A stretch of 64,000 bases of DNA from Calditrichota bacterium (GTDB lineage: Bacteria; Calditrichota; Calditrichia; RBG-13-44-9; J042), in NCBI GenBank assembly GCA_013150955.1, contig JAADJD010000024.1, positions 1 to 64,000 of the forward strand, read 5' to 3'. A program made the translations under genes and the position numbers. The notes under the pieces are model-generated. The model made no database searches and had not been told where the DNA came from. It saw only the letters and a program-made list of their open reading frames with translations. This document shows positions 16,820 to 26,391 of the stretch, in pieces. Numbering within the stretch: the first letter of the stretch is position 1; each line of letters begins with the position of its first letter.

Positions 16820-18064
16820 CTACAAATCACAACAGTATATTTGATTATTGGAGCTATTATACCCCGCCATAAATTTACCATCACTACACTGGGTAGCGCT
16901 TACCCAGCCGCAATTGGATGGCTTATTATTATTTGCCACTAAATCATCATGGATAATGGTTTGAGTCGGTTCGTTTGTGGCTGGTGAGCCGGCAAACTCT
17001 ATTTTGGGAAACCAATCTGTTGTATTTGAATCAGTAACTTTCTGACACCGGACCTCTTCTACATACTGAACCCCATAACAATCGCCTGTAGTAGATTCCA
17101 AAACCGTATCACCACTATCGCATTGCGCGTCAACGGCAATAACTTTTTCACCCGGTGGACAAGTAGACCCGCCCCAATCACTACAAGCATACGGATTGTC
17201 AGATGTGCAGAAAGTATAATCTACACCACAAAAGTCGCAATCTGCGTCCTTACATTCTTGCTGAGTGGGATAACACGATGCCACAGCAGAAACTGAAGGA
17301 ATGAAAAATATCTTATTTAAAATACCTGCTAATGAATAGGAAGAACCATTTTCCACAGACGAAGCCAACTTGGACTTTTGAGACTGAGAAACAGAGCCAG
17401 TATCCCTACAGCTACAACTTCCTGACCGCCAATAAGTAACAGTGGATTGCACCAGAGAAGTTTCATAGTGTTCAATAGCATTTTTGTTAAACCGCAATCC
17501 ATTGTTCAAATAAAATTCTTGCGGAGTTATCAATGTGCCAGCAGCAAATTGGAGGTCCTCATGCAGCAACAAATTTCCACCTTTCACCTCAAGCATCGCA
17601 CTAGGAGTTTCTCCACTACTTAGTCCTATTCCAACCCTGCCAATTGGATCTCCATACCTTGTGCCCCCGATAACAATTAACCCTGAGGTGGAATTGGTGC
17701 CTGATACATCAACCTTTACATCTCCCTTTACATCTAACATAGACTGTGGCACCTCATTGTCAGGAAATCCAATCCCGACTTTGCCTTTTAGTTCACCAGT
17801 CTGACTATCAAGTCCCCCCAACACAATCAGCCCGGATTCGGCGTCGCCGGTAGAATTAGCTGTAATACCACCATAAATTTTTGCCCAACTATCTGCTTCC
17901 AATGCAGGATTTAAAAAAGTCGGATCACTTCTTAAAGTACTTCTCCCTAAAACATTATAAACATCAAAATAAACTAATCCACCTGCCAGCAGTGCGGTAA
18001 ATAAAGAACCAATGAAAAAGTACAGCCATTTTTGATCTTTGAAATTTAGCTTAGGAATGCGCAT
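16820..18064 (-). CDS. Patescibacteria-like surface protein, one membrane anchor, Cys-rich tail
   Basis: 414 residues. A single membrane helix near the start (YFFIGSLFTALLAGGLVYF) is followed by repeats of the form VGIG....PSAMLEVKGG and VGIG....PQSMLDVKGD, then a hydrophobic patch (AGILNKIFFIPSVSAVA) and a tail with many cysteines (CKDADCDFCGVDYTFC and others). From memory, VGIGTTxPxxxLEV strings behind a short anchor are characteristic of predicted surface proteins of Patescibacteria (CPR); they also occur in phage tail fibres. Codon and base composition are visibly A+T-richer than neighbours, and the flanks are A+T-rich minisatellite-like text. I infer horizontal origin. Function unknown; adhesion is a guess. 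Confidence 0.6.
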   Translation of the reverse strand: MRIPKLNFKDQKWLYFFIGSLFTALLAGGLVYFDVYNVLGRSTLRSDPTFLNPALEADSWAKIYGGITANSTGDAESGLIVLGGLDSQTGELKGKVGIGFPDNEVPQSMLDVKGDVKVDVSGTNSTSGLIVIGGTRYGDPIGRVGIGLSSGETPSAMLEVKGGNLLLHEDLQFAAGTLITPQEFYLNNGLRFNKNAIEHYETSLVQSTVTYWRSGSCSCRDTGSVSQSQKSKLASSVENGSSYSLAGILNKIFFIPSVSAVASCYPTQQECKDADCDFCGVDYTFCTSDNPYACSDWGGSTCPPGEKVIAVDAQCDSGDTVLESTTGDCYGVQYVEEVRCQKVTDSNTTDWFPKIEFAGSPATNEPTQTIIHDDLVANNNKPSNCGWVSATQCSDGKFMAGYNSSNNQIYCCDL

Positions 18065-18189
18065 ATATTTGAGTTAATTTTGCTTGTTTATATTATACCA
18101 TAGTAAAATCAAAATTCAAAATTCAAAAGTCAAAAGTACAAGTCAAAAGGCAAAATTAGTAATTAGTAATTAGTGGGCAGTAGATTCTA

Positions 18190-18231
18190 AACAAAAAAAT
18201 CCCCTTCACCATCCATAGTGAAGGGGAATGA
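18190..18231 (-). terminator. Intrinsic terminator after the Ig-domain lipoprotein gene
   Basis: On the minus strand CCCCTTCAC, loop, GTGAAGGGG is followed by ATTTTTTT. It lies 13 bases past the stop codon at 18244. The stem is perfect. Confidence 0.85.
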
Positions 18232-18243
18232 TTTTATGAAAAT

Positions 18244-20592
18244 TTAGTTCAAAGGAGCTCCAGTATCCGCATCAAAAATGTAAATTTTATTAGAACGAGG
18301 ATACGGAAAAAGAACATACATTTTGCCGTTATAAAAAACAAAATCCTCTACTCCATTAGAAGTCATATTCCAATCAATTGTTCCATCAGATAAGACTTTA
18401 ACAGGAGTATTGTGGACACTGTTCCCGTAGTAAACACTACCATTATATGCAACCATACGAGTTCCATCATCACCAATCACAGAAGTGTTGTTTGTGACCC
18501 TCTGAAACCATAAAAAGGAAGCGGAATTTCCATTATCATTATATGAGGCAATCCCATCATATACCCAGCTCATTCCTTTACCATAACCACCACCTATATA
18601 GACAATATTATTCACGCGGTCAACAGCAACTGCACCAACAAATTCAGCTGCAGAATCCGGTCCATTGAACTGTACACCCCAAATCAGATTGTAATTAGCG
18701 TCATACTTGGCGATAAACCAATCACTACTAACTGCAGTTCCAAATAAATCTTCGAAAGTCTCACCACCCACATAAATAAAATCTGCAAAAGCCACCACGC
18801 TTAATATTTTAGAATTATTAGTACCAATATCTTGAATATGAACAACAGATCCATCAGTCGTAGAAAACTCATATAAACGGCCGTTCGGAATAAATAAACG
18901 ACCATCCTCCCCAACCTCAAGTTTAAAAGCGTTAGAAGTAAAATCCGGACTCGTCCAGACGATATTACCACTACCATCTAATTTAGTTATATTGCTTGGA
19001 GCGCCCCCCATTGGGTCATACTGCGCCGTCAGTACATACACCTCATCCTGCCCGCCTCCGCTGTAAACAGCGATGTCGCGAGAGTAATAAGCGTATTCTG
19101 GAAGTCCTTTAAACCAAACTATTCTACCGTCTGGATTAAACTTCATTACTACCCATTTATCAGGACCAGCAGCTAATGTGTAAATATAACCTTCATCAGT
19201 AATTGCCAGACGCTTCATTCCACCATAAGGATTTATCCACCGCGGCGTAGTATCTGCCTGAGTGGTGAAAGAGAAAGAATAAGTAGACATCGGATTGCCA
19301 GCAAGGTCGGTAATGCCAGAGAGTGTAACGGTATAAGTGGTTTGCCAATCCAGGCTGTCCGGGACAAAACGTGCAGTATCATTATCCACCATATAATTAC
19401 CATTCACATTGCCGTCAGCACCGCTAACCGCAAAAGTTGTGGCATTAACGCTGGCTGGATCAATGGGTTCGGAAAATTTTACCCAAATATCAGTATCCTT
19501 TGCCACACCAGTGTCGCCATCTGTCGGATAGGTTTCCAGCACCTCGGGGGAGATATCATCCGGCTTGACAGCAAAGGAAAAAGTGAAGTCTTGTGGTAGA
19601 TGATTGCCAGACAAATCCGTAACCGCAGTAGTGATGGTAGCTGTATAAGTCGTATTGAAAGTCAAGGGATCTTGCGGTGTAAAGGTGAATTCAGCCCCGG
19701 CTATAGATTGGGAACCTGGCACAAAATTATTATTTTCATCTTTAAGAGAAAAAGCGTCTGTTGGCACATTTACCTCTTCAGAAAATACCACCCGAATCAC
19801 TACTTCGCGCTCAACTCCGGTAGCACCATTTTGAGGATTGGTGCTTACCACCTGCGGCGGCGTCACATCTGGCTCTTTTTCTGTGGTAAAAGAAAAAACA
19901 AAATTCTGCTGCAGGTGATTGCCCGCCGTATCCGTCACAGCCGTGGTCAAAGTACAAGTGTAAGTGGAGTTGTAATCCAGAGAATCCTTGGGGGTGAACT
20001 TAAAAGTAGAACCACTGCTTACAGGAGTGCCGGAGATGACTAAATCACCTTTGGTCATTTTAAAACCTTGTGGCGGCACCACTACTGCTTCCGAAAAGTT
20101 TACAACGATAGTAGTCATCACAGCCACATTTTGAGCGCCATTTGGCGGAACAGTAGAAACTACAGTTGGCGGAATAGTGTCCGGAACAACAGGAGCATTT
20201 TCGGTGGTGAAAGTCCAGCTGTAGTCCTCTTTCATCGCATTGCCGGCAAGATCTTTCACCCCAGCCTTGACTGTTGCGCGGTAGGTGGTGGAGTAGGCAA
20301 GGGTAAGGAGCGGCTGCCAGTGTACCCGCTCCCTTTCAATTGTTAACTCACCTGCAATTTCTCCATTAGAACCCTGCACAATAAGAACAACCGAATTGCC
20401 TTGAATCTCTTCGCTAAATTCCACAATAATCACAGAATCCACCTCCACATTCACGCTATTTGGCAACGGCCAAACTCGAACCACACGAGGAGGATCCTTG
20501 TCAATCCGGGACTCATCCACAGGCTGCTTGCATCCAAACAAAGTAATCAACAAGAATAATATGAACCTAGACCTTCTAAATGCTTGATTCAT
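18244..20592 (-). CDS. Large lipoprotein with four Ig-like (Big_5) domains and a propeller-like end
   Basis: 782 residues. I chose the ATG at 20592 because AAGGAA lies 8 bases upstream and it places a lipobox LFGC at Cys21. Four repeated Ig-like domains follow, each with the PPxVVSTxPxNGAxxV opening, an FSEEV strand, a TYTxTLTTAVTD strand and AGNxL...FSFTT closing. Residues from about 470 on look like a beta propeller reading blades (VVMKFNPDGRIVWF, ITKLDGSGNIVW, FIAKYDANYNLIWGVQF). It is probably outside the cell, attached by lipid. Composition is A+T-rich like the previous gene. Big_5 domains are also common in host-type phyla, so its origin is less clear than that gene's. Confidence 0.8.
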   Translation of the reverse strand: MNQAFRRSRFILFLLITLFGCKQPVDESRIDKDPPRVVRVWPLPNSVNVEVDSVIIVEFSEEIQGNSVVLIVQGSNGEIAGELTIERERVHWQPLLTLAYSTTYRATVKAGVKDLAGNAMKEDYSWTFTTENAPVVPDTIPPTVVSTVPPNGAQNVAVMTTIVVNFSEAVVVPPQGFKMTKGDLVISGTPVSSGSTFKFTPKDSLDYNSTYTCTLTTAVTDTAGNHLQQNFVFSFTTEKEPDVTPPQVVSTNPQNGATGVEREVVIRVVFSEEVNVPTDAFSLKDENNNFVPGSQSIAGAEFTFTPQDPLTFNTTYTATITTAVTDLSGNHLPQDFTFSFAVKPDDISPEVLETYPTDGDTGVAKDTDIWVKFSEPIDPASVNATTFAVSGADGNVNGNYMVDNDTARFVPDSLDWQTTYTVTLSGITDLAGNPMSTYSFSFTTQADTTPRWINPYGGMKRLAITDEGYIYTLAAGPDKWVVMKFNPDGRIVWFKGLPEYAYYSRDIAVYSGGGQDEVYVLTAQYDPMGGAPSNITKLDGSGNIVWTSPDFTSNAFKLEVGEDGRLFIPNGRLYEFSTTDGSVVHIQDIGTNNSKILSVVAFADFIYVGGETFEDLFGTAVSSDWFIAKYDANYNLIWGVQFNGPDSAAEFVGAVAVDRVNNIVYIGGGYGKGMSWVYDGIASYNDNGNSASFLWFQRVTNNTSVIGDDGTRMVAYNGSVYYGNSVHNTPVKVLSDGTIDWNMTSNGVEDFVFYNGKMYVLFPYPRSNKIYIFDADTGAPLN

Positions 20593-20683
20593 AGCCGGAT
20601 TTCCTTGTCGATTCACCATTTTTTTTCACAATTTACATTATTCTTTATAATAATCAAAAATCAGTAACACCTACTTAATTCTT

Positions 20684-20884
20684 CCAGATTATGCATTCGC
20701 CTACGAATGACACGAATGAACCCAGCTTATGTATTAGCCTACGAATTACACGAATGAACACAAATAAAACAAATAAAGTACATTGGATTGTATCTGGATG
20801 AAAATGTGTTCCGGGGTTTATTCGCGATTTTGTAGATATTTTTGGTTTCATTCGCGTGATTCGTGGTTTAATGCATTATTCGGG
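20684..20884. repeat. Family B: solo left arm plus complete copy
   Basis: A lone left arm (20684-20720, CCAGATTATGCATTCGCC) runs straight into a complete copy (20721-20884, CCCAGCTTATG to ATGCATTATTCGGG, 164 bp). No target duplication is visible. The complete copy shows the consensus best: inverted arms of about 46 bases around a core containing CTGGATGAAAATGTG. Confidence 0.85.
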
Positions 20885-20981
20885 TTTATGTTGGATGGCG
20901 TCATGAACAATGCATTAACATGGAACAATCCATGCTATTCCGTTAGAACTAACCTTCGATTGGTATCCTTCAAAAACCAAA

Positions 20982-21005
20982 CGCCCTGCTTTCAGCAGCA
21001 GGGCG
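20982..21005 (-). terminator. Possible terminator hairpin
   Basis: CGCCCTGCT/AGCAGGGCG stem with a six-base loop; on the minus strand it is followed by TTTGGTTTTTG. It is 800 bases past the nearest minus-strand stop codon (21803), so the link is uncertain. A second G+C-rich hairpin with an A+T tail follows at about 21036-21076. Confidence 0.4.
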
Positions 21006-21121
21006 ACACATTGCAAGGACGTGGGATTGGGTTCAATAAAATAAAGCCCCCCTCCCACTCCTATGGCAGGGGCTGTGTGGTGGTAGGCAAGTGAAACCGG
21101 ACTCTCCCCCTCTCGTTCCCC

Positions 21122-21153
21122 ACCGGATCGGTGTGGGGCAAAACCGATCCGGT
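21122..21153. other. Perfect 11-bp inverted repeat
   Basis: ACCGGATCGGT and ACCGATCCGGT are exact reverse complements separated by 10 bases. No T run follows on either side and no gene starts nearby, so I cannot assign a role. The rest of 20885-21290 has no gene. Confidence 0.5.
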
Positions 21154-21291
21154 CCTCCCTAATGGTTTCTACATTCAATATACCAAACGTCCCCTTCCTT
21201 CCGCTAACACACAGGTTTCAAATATTAACACAAATGTTACATCTTCCACCGTGACCGCCATCAGACCGGCCAGGAAAACAGGGTATCCAAT

Positions 21292-21684
21292 CCAGATTAT
21301 TCATTTGCTTACGAATTACACGAATGAACACCAATAAAAACAATAAACCTGTTGTGCTATTTTGGGATGAAGCAAGCATTTAGAAAAACCGTTGAAACGG
21401 TTAATCATCAATCCATTACGTTTTCCATTCTCCTGGCTGAAGCCAGGAGTTAATGTAAATTCTTATTCACTAACACCAAGATTTGTCTGATTGGACAACT
21501 CCTATAGTAACAATAATTTATAGAACCATTTCAACAGTTTGGGTTGTTTCATTAGCACATCGGGTAAATAATAAAATTCGTTTGATTATATCCGGACAAA
21601 AATATGTGTACCCGGATTTATTCGCTTTTTTGTTGATATTTTTGGTTTCATTCGCGTGATTCGAGGTTTAATGCATTATTTGGG
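21292..21684 (+). mobile_element. Family B element split by a family C element
   Basis: Left part 21292-21347 (CCAGATTATTCATTTGC to CAATAAA) and right part 21565-21684 (TAAATAATAAAATTCG to TTATTTGGG) together make one ordinary family B copy. An additional family B right arm continues at 21685-21732. Confidence 0.75.
21348..21564. mobile_element. Family C element, 217 bp, inserted in family B
   Basis: Ends CCTGTTGTGCTA and TAGCACATCGGG form a 12-base terminal inverted repeat with two mismatches. TAAA is repeated on both sides (21344-21347 and 21565-21568). Inside are two hairpins, AACCGTTGAAACGGTT and CTCCTGGCTGAAGCCAGGAG. There is no open frame of note. It looks like a small non-autonomous transposable element. 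Confidence 0.65.
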
Positions 21685-21802
21685 ATTATTTGAATTCATT
21701 CGCGTGATTCGTGGTTTAACGCATTATTTGGTTTTAAGGGATGTCTTCCACACTGTGAGGTCACAGGTAAAGAGGGTCTTTTGACAGGGGGGAAAGATGG
21801 AC

Positions 21803-24800
21803 CTACTGATAACGTTTCCCATACTCCGAAGGGGACACACCAAACTCCTTCCGAAAACAGCTGGCAAAATATGATAAATTGTTAAACCCAACCTCATACG
21901 CCACTTCGGAGACCGTGCCCCATCCTTTTTTCAGTAAATCGGCTGCTTTATGGATTCGCAAGCGCCGAATAAATTCTGATGGCGACAGGTTTGTTAACGC
22001 CTTGAGTTTTCGGTGCAATTGAACCCGACTTAATCCCATTTCCCGGGCAAATTCCGTTACCCCAAAATGGGCGTCTCCCAGATGCTGTTCAACCATCTGA
22101 CATGCCCGCCGTAAAAATCGTTCGTCCAGAGAACTGACGGCGGCTTCACTCAATGCCAGAGGAGACATTTTTTGAAATTTCTCCCGAAGACGCTGGCGTT
22201 GTTCAATCAGGTTGCGAACCCGCGCGCGCAACACTCGGGTGCTGAATGGTTTCACCACATAATCGTCCGCCCCAATATCCAATCCCCGAATTTTACTTTC
22301 GTCCGATCCCCGCGCCGTTAGCAATATCACCGGGATATGACTGGTTCGCTCATCCTCTTTTATGTGTTGACAAAATTCGAATCCGTCCATCTGGGGCATC
22401 ATCACATCGGAAATGATCAAATCTGGAATTTTTTCCTGAGCAATGCTCAGGCCCTCTTTTCCATTTTCGGCTTCCAGCACCCGGTATTGGTCGACCAACA
22501 TGTCGCGAATATACTCGCGCATCTCTTCATTATCTTCTACAATTAAAATGATTGGCCTGTCCACCCGGGTGGTAAATTGGGCCTTTGGCCCCTCTTTTTC
22601 GGTAGTTTCCACCAGGTCAGGCTTTCCATTTCCATACGATTGCTCCTCGGGAATTGCAGGCGGTTCGGGTTCCTCTACAATCTCTTCTGGTTTAAAATGA
22701 TCGCAACCCAGCGGGATCAGAACGGTGAATCGACTTCCCTGCCCAACCTCACTCTGCACCCGAATCTGTCCACCATGCCGTTCAATCAATTCTTTACTTA
22801 ACGCCAACCCGATGCCCGTCCCCGTGCTGGTAAAATATTTATTGGATTCTACCTGATAAAACCGTTCAAAAATACGTTCCAGCTGATCCTGCGGGATCCC
22901 GATGCCGGTATCCTGAACTTCTACAAAGGCATATGCGTGCCCATTTTCCTGGATTTGACCCACCCGCACCCAAACCTGTCCGCCATCTTTGGTAAATTTA
23001 AAGGCATTGGACAGCAGATTATTGATGATTTTTTCGAACTGCTCCCTGTCCACATACACTTCGATGGGTTCGTTCCACAACTGCACGTCCAGCTGGATGT
23101 TGCGTTGCATGGCCAGGCTTTCGAACGCGTTAGCCAGCCCCTTGACCATGCGATTTAATTCGGTCTTTCGCACACGCAATTGCAATTGCCCCGCTTCCAG
23201 CTTCGACAAATCCAGCAGCTGATTGATCAACGAAAGCAGCTGGAGCGCATTTTGTTTCATTTTTTGATACAGCGGGCGGGGATCGCCACGAAATTCCCCG
23301 GAAATCAATTGATCCAATGGTCCCAGGATAAGGGTCAGTGGGGTTCGGAAATCGTGGGAAATATTGGCAAAGAAACGCGACTTGGCCTGATCGATTTCCA
23401 GCAATTTTTGTTTTTCAATCCGCTGAATTTTCAGGTCATTTTCCAGGCGCACTTTATTGACCTCAAAGCGCACAATACCGTAAATGGCCAGCAGGACACC
23501 AATCACATAAGCCAGATATGCCCACCAGGTCTTCCAGGGCGGGGGATCCACCCGGATGCGAATTGCCACCCCCTCTTCATTCCAGATGCCATCGTTGTTG
23601 GACCCCTTCACCCGAAAGACATAGGTTCCCGCTGCCAGATTGGTGTAGGTGGCAAAGCGTCGATGCCCGGCATATACCCAGTCTTCGTCAAACCCCTCCA
23701 TTTTGTAGGCGTATAAATTTTTTTCCGGAAAAGTGAAGTTCAGGGCAGCAAATTCAAAGGAAAAAACATTGTGTTTATAAGAAAGATGAATTTCATCCAG
23801 AAATGGAAGTGCGCGAGGAAGAATGGAATTTACCCCAACCTGCTGGGGCTGGTTGAAAATGAGAAATTTGGTGAAAACAACCGGTGGAATGTATTGATTA
23901 TCTCGAATGGCTTCTGGAAAGAAAAGATTCAGTCCCTGTGCTCCCCCAAAATACATGCGACCACTTTGACCTCGATGGTAGGCCGCCTGATTAAATTCAT
24001 TGCTTTGTAATCCATCGCGAACGTCGTAATTGCGAAAAGTACGGGTGTCGGGATCGAAACGAGACAGGCCATTGTTGGTGCTCATCCATAAAAACCCCTG
24101 ATCATCTTCCAGGATACCATAGATCACCTCATTGGGGAGCCCATCCTTTTCCCGGAAATGAATGAATCTTCCAGTGCGCCGATCCATTAAATTCAGTCCT
24201 CCCGTGGTACCAATCCAGAAGCGCCCGCGGCTATCTTCGTAAATAGACAGTACGATATCCGAACTCAATGTGGTCACGTCATCAGGCCGGTGACGATATC
24301 GAATGAATTGGTTATTTTCGGGATCATATCGATTCAGTCCTCGAATCGTTCCTACCCAGAGGGTTCCCTGGCGATCGATATACAGTGCCCTGACGATGTT
24401 GTGGCTTAAGCTTAAAGAATCATCCGGATCGTGATACCACACGGTAAACGATTCCGTTGCCGGATCGAATCGATTTAAACCGTGGGCCGTTCCCAACCAG
24501 AGGTAACCGGCAGAATCCGGACAGATGGCCTGTACCCGATCATCACTCAAGGAATGAGGATTTTGCGGATTATGCCGCCAGTGGCGCACGGTCCCGGTAC
24601 GCGGGTCCAGCCGATTTAGCCCCCGGGAAGTTCCCAGCCATATGTACCCGTCCGCTGTTTCCGATATCGCCCAGATGCGATTATTGCTCAAGCTGTTGGG
24701 ATTAGAAGGATCGTGTTTCCAGACCCGAAAGCGCCGGGATTCGGGATCGAAATAATTCAATCCTCCGCCATTGGTTCCAATCCACACGCCGCCACGGGAA

Positions 24801-25972
24801 TCTTCGTAAATGGCCCAGACATCATCATGACTCAGCGTGTTTTCCGCATGGGGATCTCGATACCAGTGTTCAAATTTCCGGGCATAGGGGCTGTAGTAAT
24901 TCAATCCCCCACCCCGGGTACCAATCCAGATACCGCCCGCACGGTCTTCAAAAATGGACCAGATGTAATCATGACTAATGCTTTTGGGATTTTCTTTGTC
25001 CCGCAGAAACCGCTGAAACATTCCCGTGCGGGGATCAAAAATGTTTACTCCGCCACCGTACGTGCCAATCCACAACTTGCCCTGTCGATCTTTATGGATT
25101 GCAGGAATGGTTCGGTAACTTAAAGCGTTGGGATCTGCGGGATTACTCTTCCAGTGCTGGAATTCTCCGGTCCGGGGATCAAAACAATCCAGTCCGCCGG
25201 TCGTTCCCAGCCAGAGCTTTCCGGATTCGTCTCGAAAAATTGCGATCACACGATTGCTACTTGGGGAATTGGGATTCTGAGGATCGTGCTGCCACTGGGT
25301 AAACTTTCCGGTGGAGGGATCGAAACGAATCAGGCCCCCGCCGCGGGTGCCGATCCACAACACCCCTGAGGGATCCCACGCCAGTGCCCAGATGCGGTTA
25401 TGGGGAAGACTGGCAGGATCCGAGGGATCATGTTGCCAGACGGTAAATTTCTGGCTGTCGGGATCAAAACAATTTAACCCCCCGCCGTCGGTACCAATCC
25501 AGATTTTCCCATCAATATCCAGCGCCAGGGCTCGAATGGTGTTGTAGCTCAGGGTATTTTCCACCCCAATGCGTGACACCCAGTGATCGAACCGATCCCG
25601 TTCGGGATCGTAGCGATTCAATCCCCCATTGCGGGTGCCAATCCAGATGAATCCCTGGTGATCCTGTATGAGGGCATAAACGTAATTGTCCGACAGGGAA
25701 TTGGTATCGCCCGGAATGTGTTTAAATACACGAAATTCATAACCGTCAAAGCGATTCAACCCATCCTCGGTACCAATCCAGATAAATCCCTGACGATCCT
25801 GCAAAATATCCAGCACAGAGCTCTGAGACAGTCCCTGTTCCTGAGTAAAATGAAAAAATTCGTATGACTGGGAAAATCCATTAAGAGGCAAGAAGATAAG
25901 GCAGCAAACAAAAATGAAAGAAATATATTTTGCCACGTGAAGAATGCTTACCCCAAAGCTTCTTCCTATCAT
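21803..25972 (-). CDS. One-protein hybrid two-component system (propeller, Y_Y_Y, kinase, receiver, AraC)
   Basis: 1389 residues. Signal peptide (1-35); about 14 Reg_prop blades with repeated IWIGTxGGGLNxFDP motifs (40-690), which should form two propellers in the periplasm; Y_Y_Y domain (about 730-808); one membrane helix (about 816-835); DHp with His873 (ISHDFRTPL); HATPase with DTGIGIP and GTGIGL (975-1090); receiver with Asp1189 (IISDVMMP) and Lys1241; AraC helix-turn-helix (1290-1389). This is the layout of Bacteroides-type hybrid regulators, which sense a ligand, often an oligosaccharide, and switch nearby genes. No carbohydrate-use locus is adjacent, so the target is unknown. The ribosome site is weak (AGGGG, 11 bases away). 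Confidence 0.95.
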   Translation of the reverse strand: MIGRSFGVSILHVAKYISFIFVCCLIFLPLNGFSQSYEFFHFTQEQGLSQSSVLDILQDRQGFIWIGTEDGLNRFDGYEFRVFKHIPGDTNSLSDNYVYALIQDHQGFIWIGTRNGGLNRYDPERDRFDHWVSRIGVENTLSYNTIRALALDIDGKIWIGTDGGGLNCFDPDSQKFTVWQHDPSDPASLPHNRIWALAWDPSGVLWIGTRGGGLIRFDPSTGKFTQWQHDPQNPNSPSSNRVIAIFRDESGKLWLGTTGGLDCFDPRTGEFQHWKSNPADPNALSYRTIPAIHKDRQGKLWIGTYGGGVNIFDPRTGMFQRFLRDKENPKSISHDYIWSIFEDRAGGIWIGTRGGGLNYYSPYARKFEHWYRDPHAENTLSHDDVWAIYEDSRGGVWIGTNGGGLNYFDPESRRFRVWKHDPSNPNSLSNNRIWAISETADGYIWLGTSRGLNRLDPRTGTVRHWRHNPQNPHSLSDDRVQAICPDSAGYLWLGTAHGLNRFDPATESFTVWYHDPDDSLSLSHNIVRALYIDRQGTLWVGTIRGLNRYDPENNQFIRYRHRPDDVTTLSSDIVLSIYEDSRGRFWIGTTGGLNLMDRRTGRFIHFREKDGLPNEVIYGILEDDQGFLWMSTNNGLSRFDPDTRTFRNYDVRDGLQSNEFNQAAYHRGQSGRMYFGGAQGLNLFFPEAIRDNQYIPPVVFTKFLIFNQPQQVGVNSILPRALPFLDEIHLSYKHNVFSFEFAALNFTFPEKNLYAYKMEGFDEDWVYAGHRRFATYTNLAAGTYVFRVKGSNNDGIWNEEGVAIRIRVDPPPWKTWWAYLAYVIGVLLAIYGIVRFEVNKVRLENDLKIQRIEKQKLLEIDQAKSRFFANISHDFRTPLTLILGPLDQLISGEFRGDPRPLYQKMKQNALQLLSLINQLLDLSKLEAGQLQLRVRKTELNRMVKGLANAFESLAMQRNIQLDVQLWNEPIEVYVDREQFEKIINNLLSNAFKFTKDGGQVWVRVGQIQENGHAYAFVEVQDTGIGIPQDQLERIFERFYQVESNKYFTSTGTGIGLALSKELIERHGGQIRVQSEVGQGSRFTVLIPLGCDHFKPEEIVEEPEPPAIPEEQSYGNGKPDLVETTEKEGPKAQFTTRVDRPIILIVEDNEEMREYIRDMLVDQYRVLEAENGKEGLSIAQEKIPDLIISDVMMPQMDGFEFCQHIKEDERTSHIPVILLTARGSDESKIRGLDIGADDYVVKPFSTRVLRARVRNLIEQRQRLREKFQKMSPLALSEAAVSSLDERFLRRACQMVEQHLGDAHFGVTEFAREMGLSRVQLHRKLKALTNLSPSEFIRRLRIHKAADLLKKGWGTVSEVAYEVGFNNLSYFASCFRKEFGVSPSEYGKRYQ

Positions 25973-26108
25973 GTATTACCCACAGCCCCTTTTAAATGAG
26001 CGATTTGCCTGATCCGGTTCTCACAACCTTTCGCTTCAAAATACAAATTATTTCAAAATTGCACAATAGGGGATTCCCCAAATTTTTGAATCCAGAATTG
26101 CGGTTTAA

Positions 26109-26327
26109 CCCAAATAATGCGTTAAACCACGAATCACGCGAATGAAGCCAAAAAATATCTGCAAAATCGCGAAAAAACCTGGAACATATTTTCATCCAGA
26201 TATCATCAAATGGATTTTATTATTTTTATTTGTGTTAATTCGTGTAATTCGTAGGCTATTGCATAATCTGGGATTATTTTTATTTGTGTTCATTCGTGTA
26301 ATTCGTGGTTTATCAAAAATCATCCAG
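26109..26327. repeat. Family B element plus extra arm
   Basis: A complete 164-bp copy (26109-26272, CCCAAATAATGCGTTA to GCATAATCTGGG) and a second right arm to about 26327. The open frames in this gap (for example the one spanning 26142-26399) are translations of the repeat. The rest of 25973-26108 shows nothing. Confidence 0.8.
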
Positions 26328-26331
26328 GATA

Positions 26332-26363
26332 AAATAAAAGACCTCGCCCAGGAGGGCGAGGTC
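26332..26363 (-). terminator. Intrinsic terminator after the FG-GAP protein gene
   Basis: On the minus strand GACCTCGCC/GGCGAGGTC stem (26340-26348 with 26355-26363) is followed by TTTTATTTTA. It begins 29 bases past the stop codon. Confidence 0.85.
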
Positions 26364-26391
26364 GGATTCAACCCATCGATTTTCGAATATC

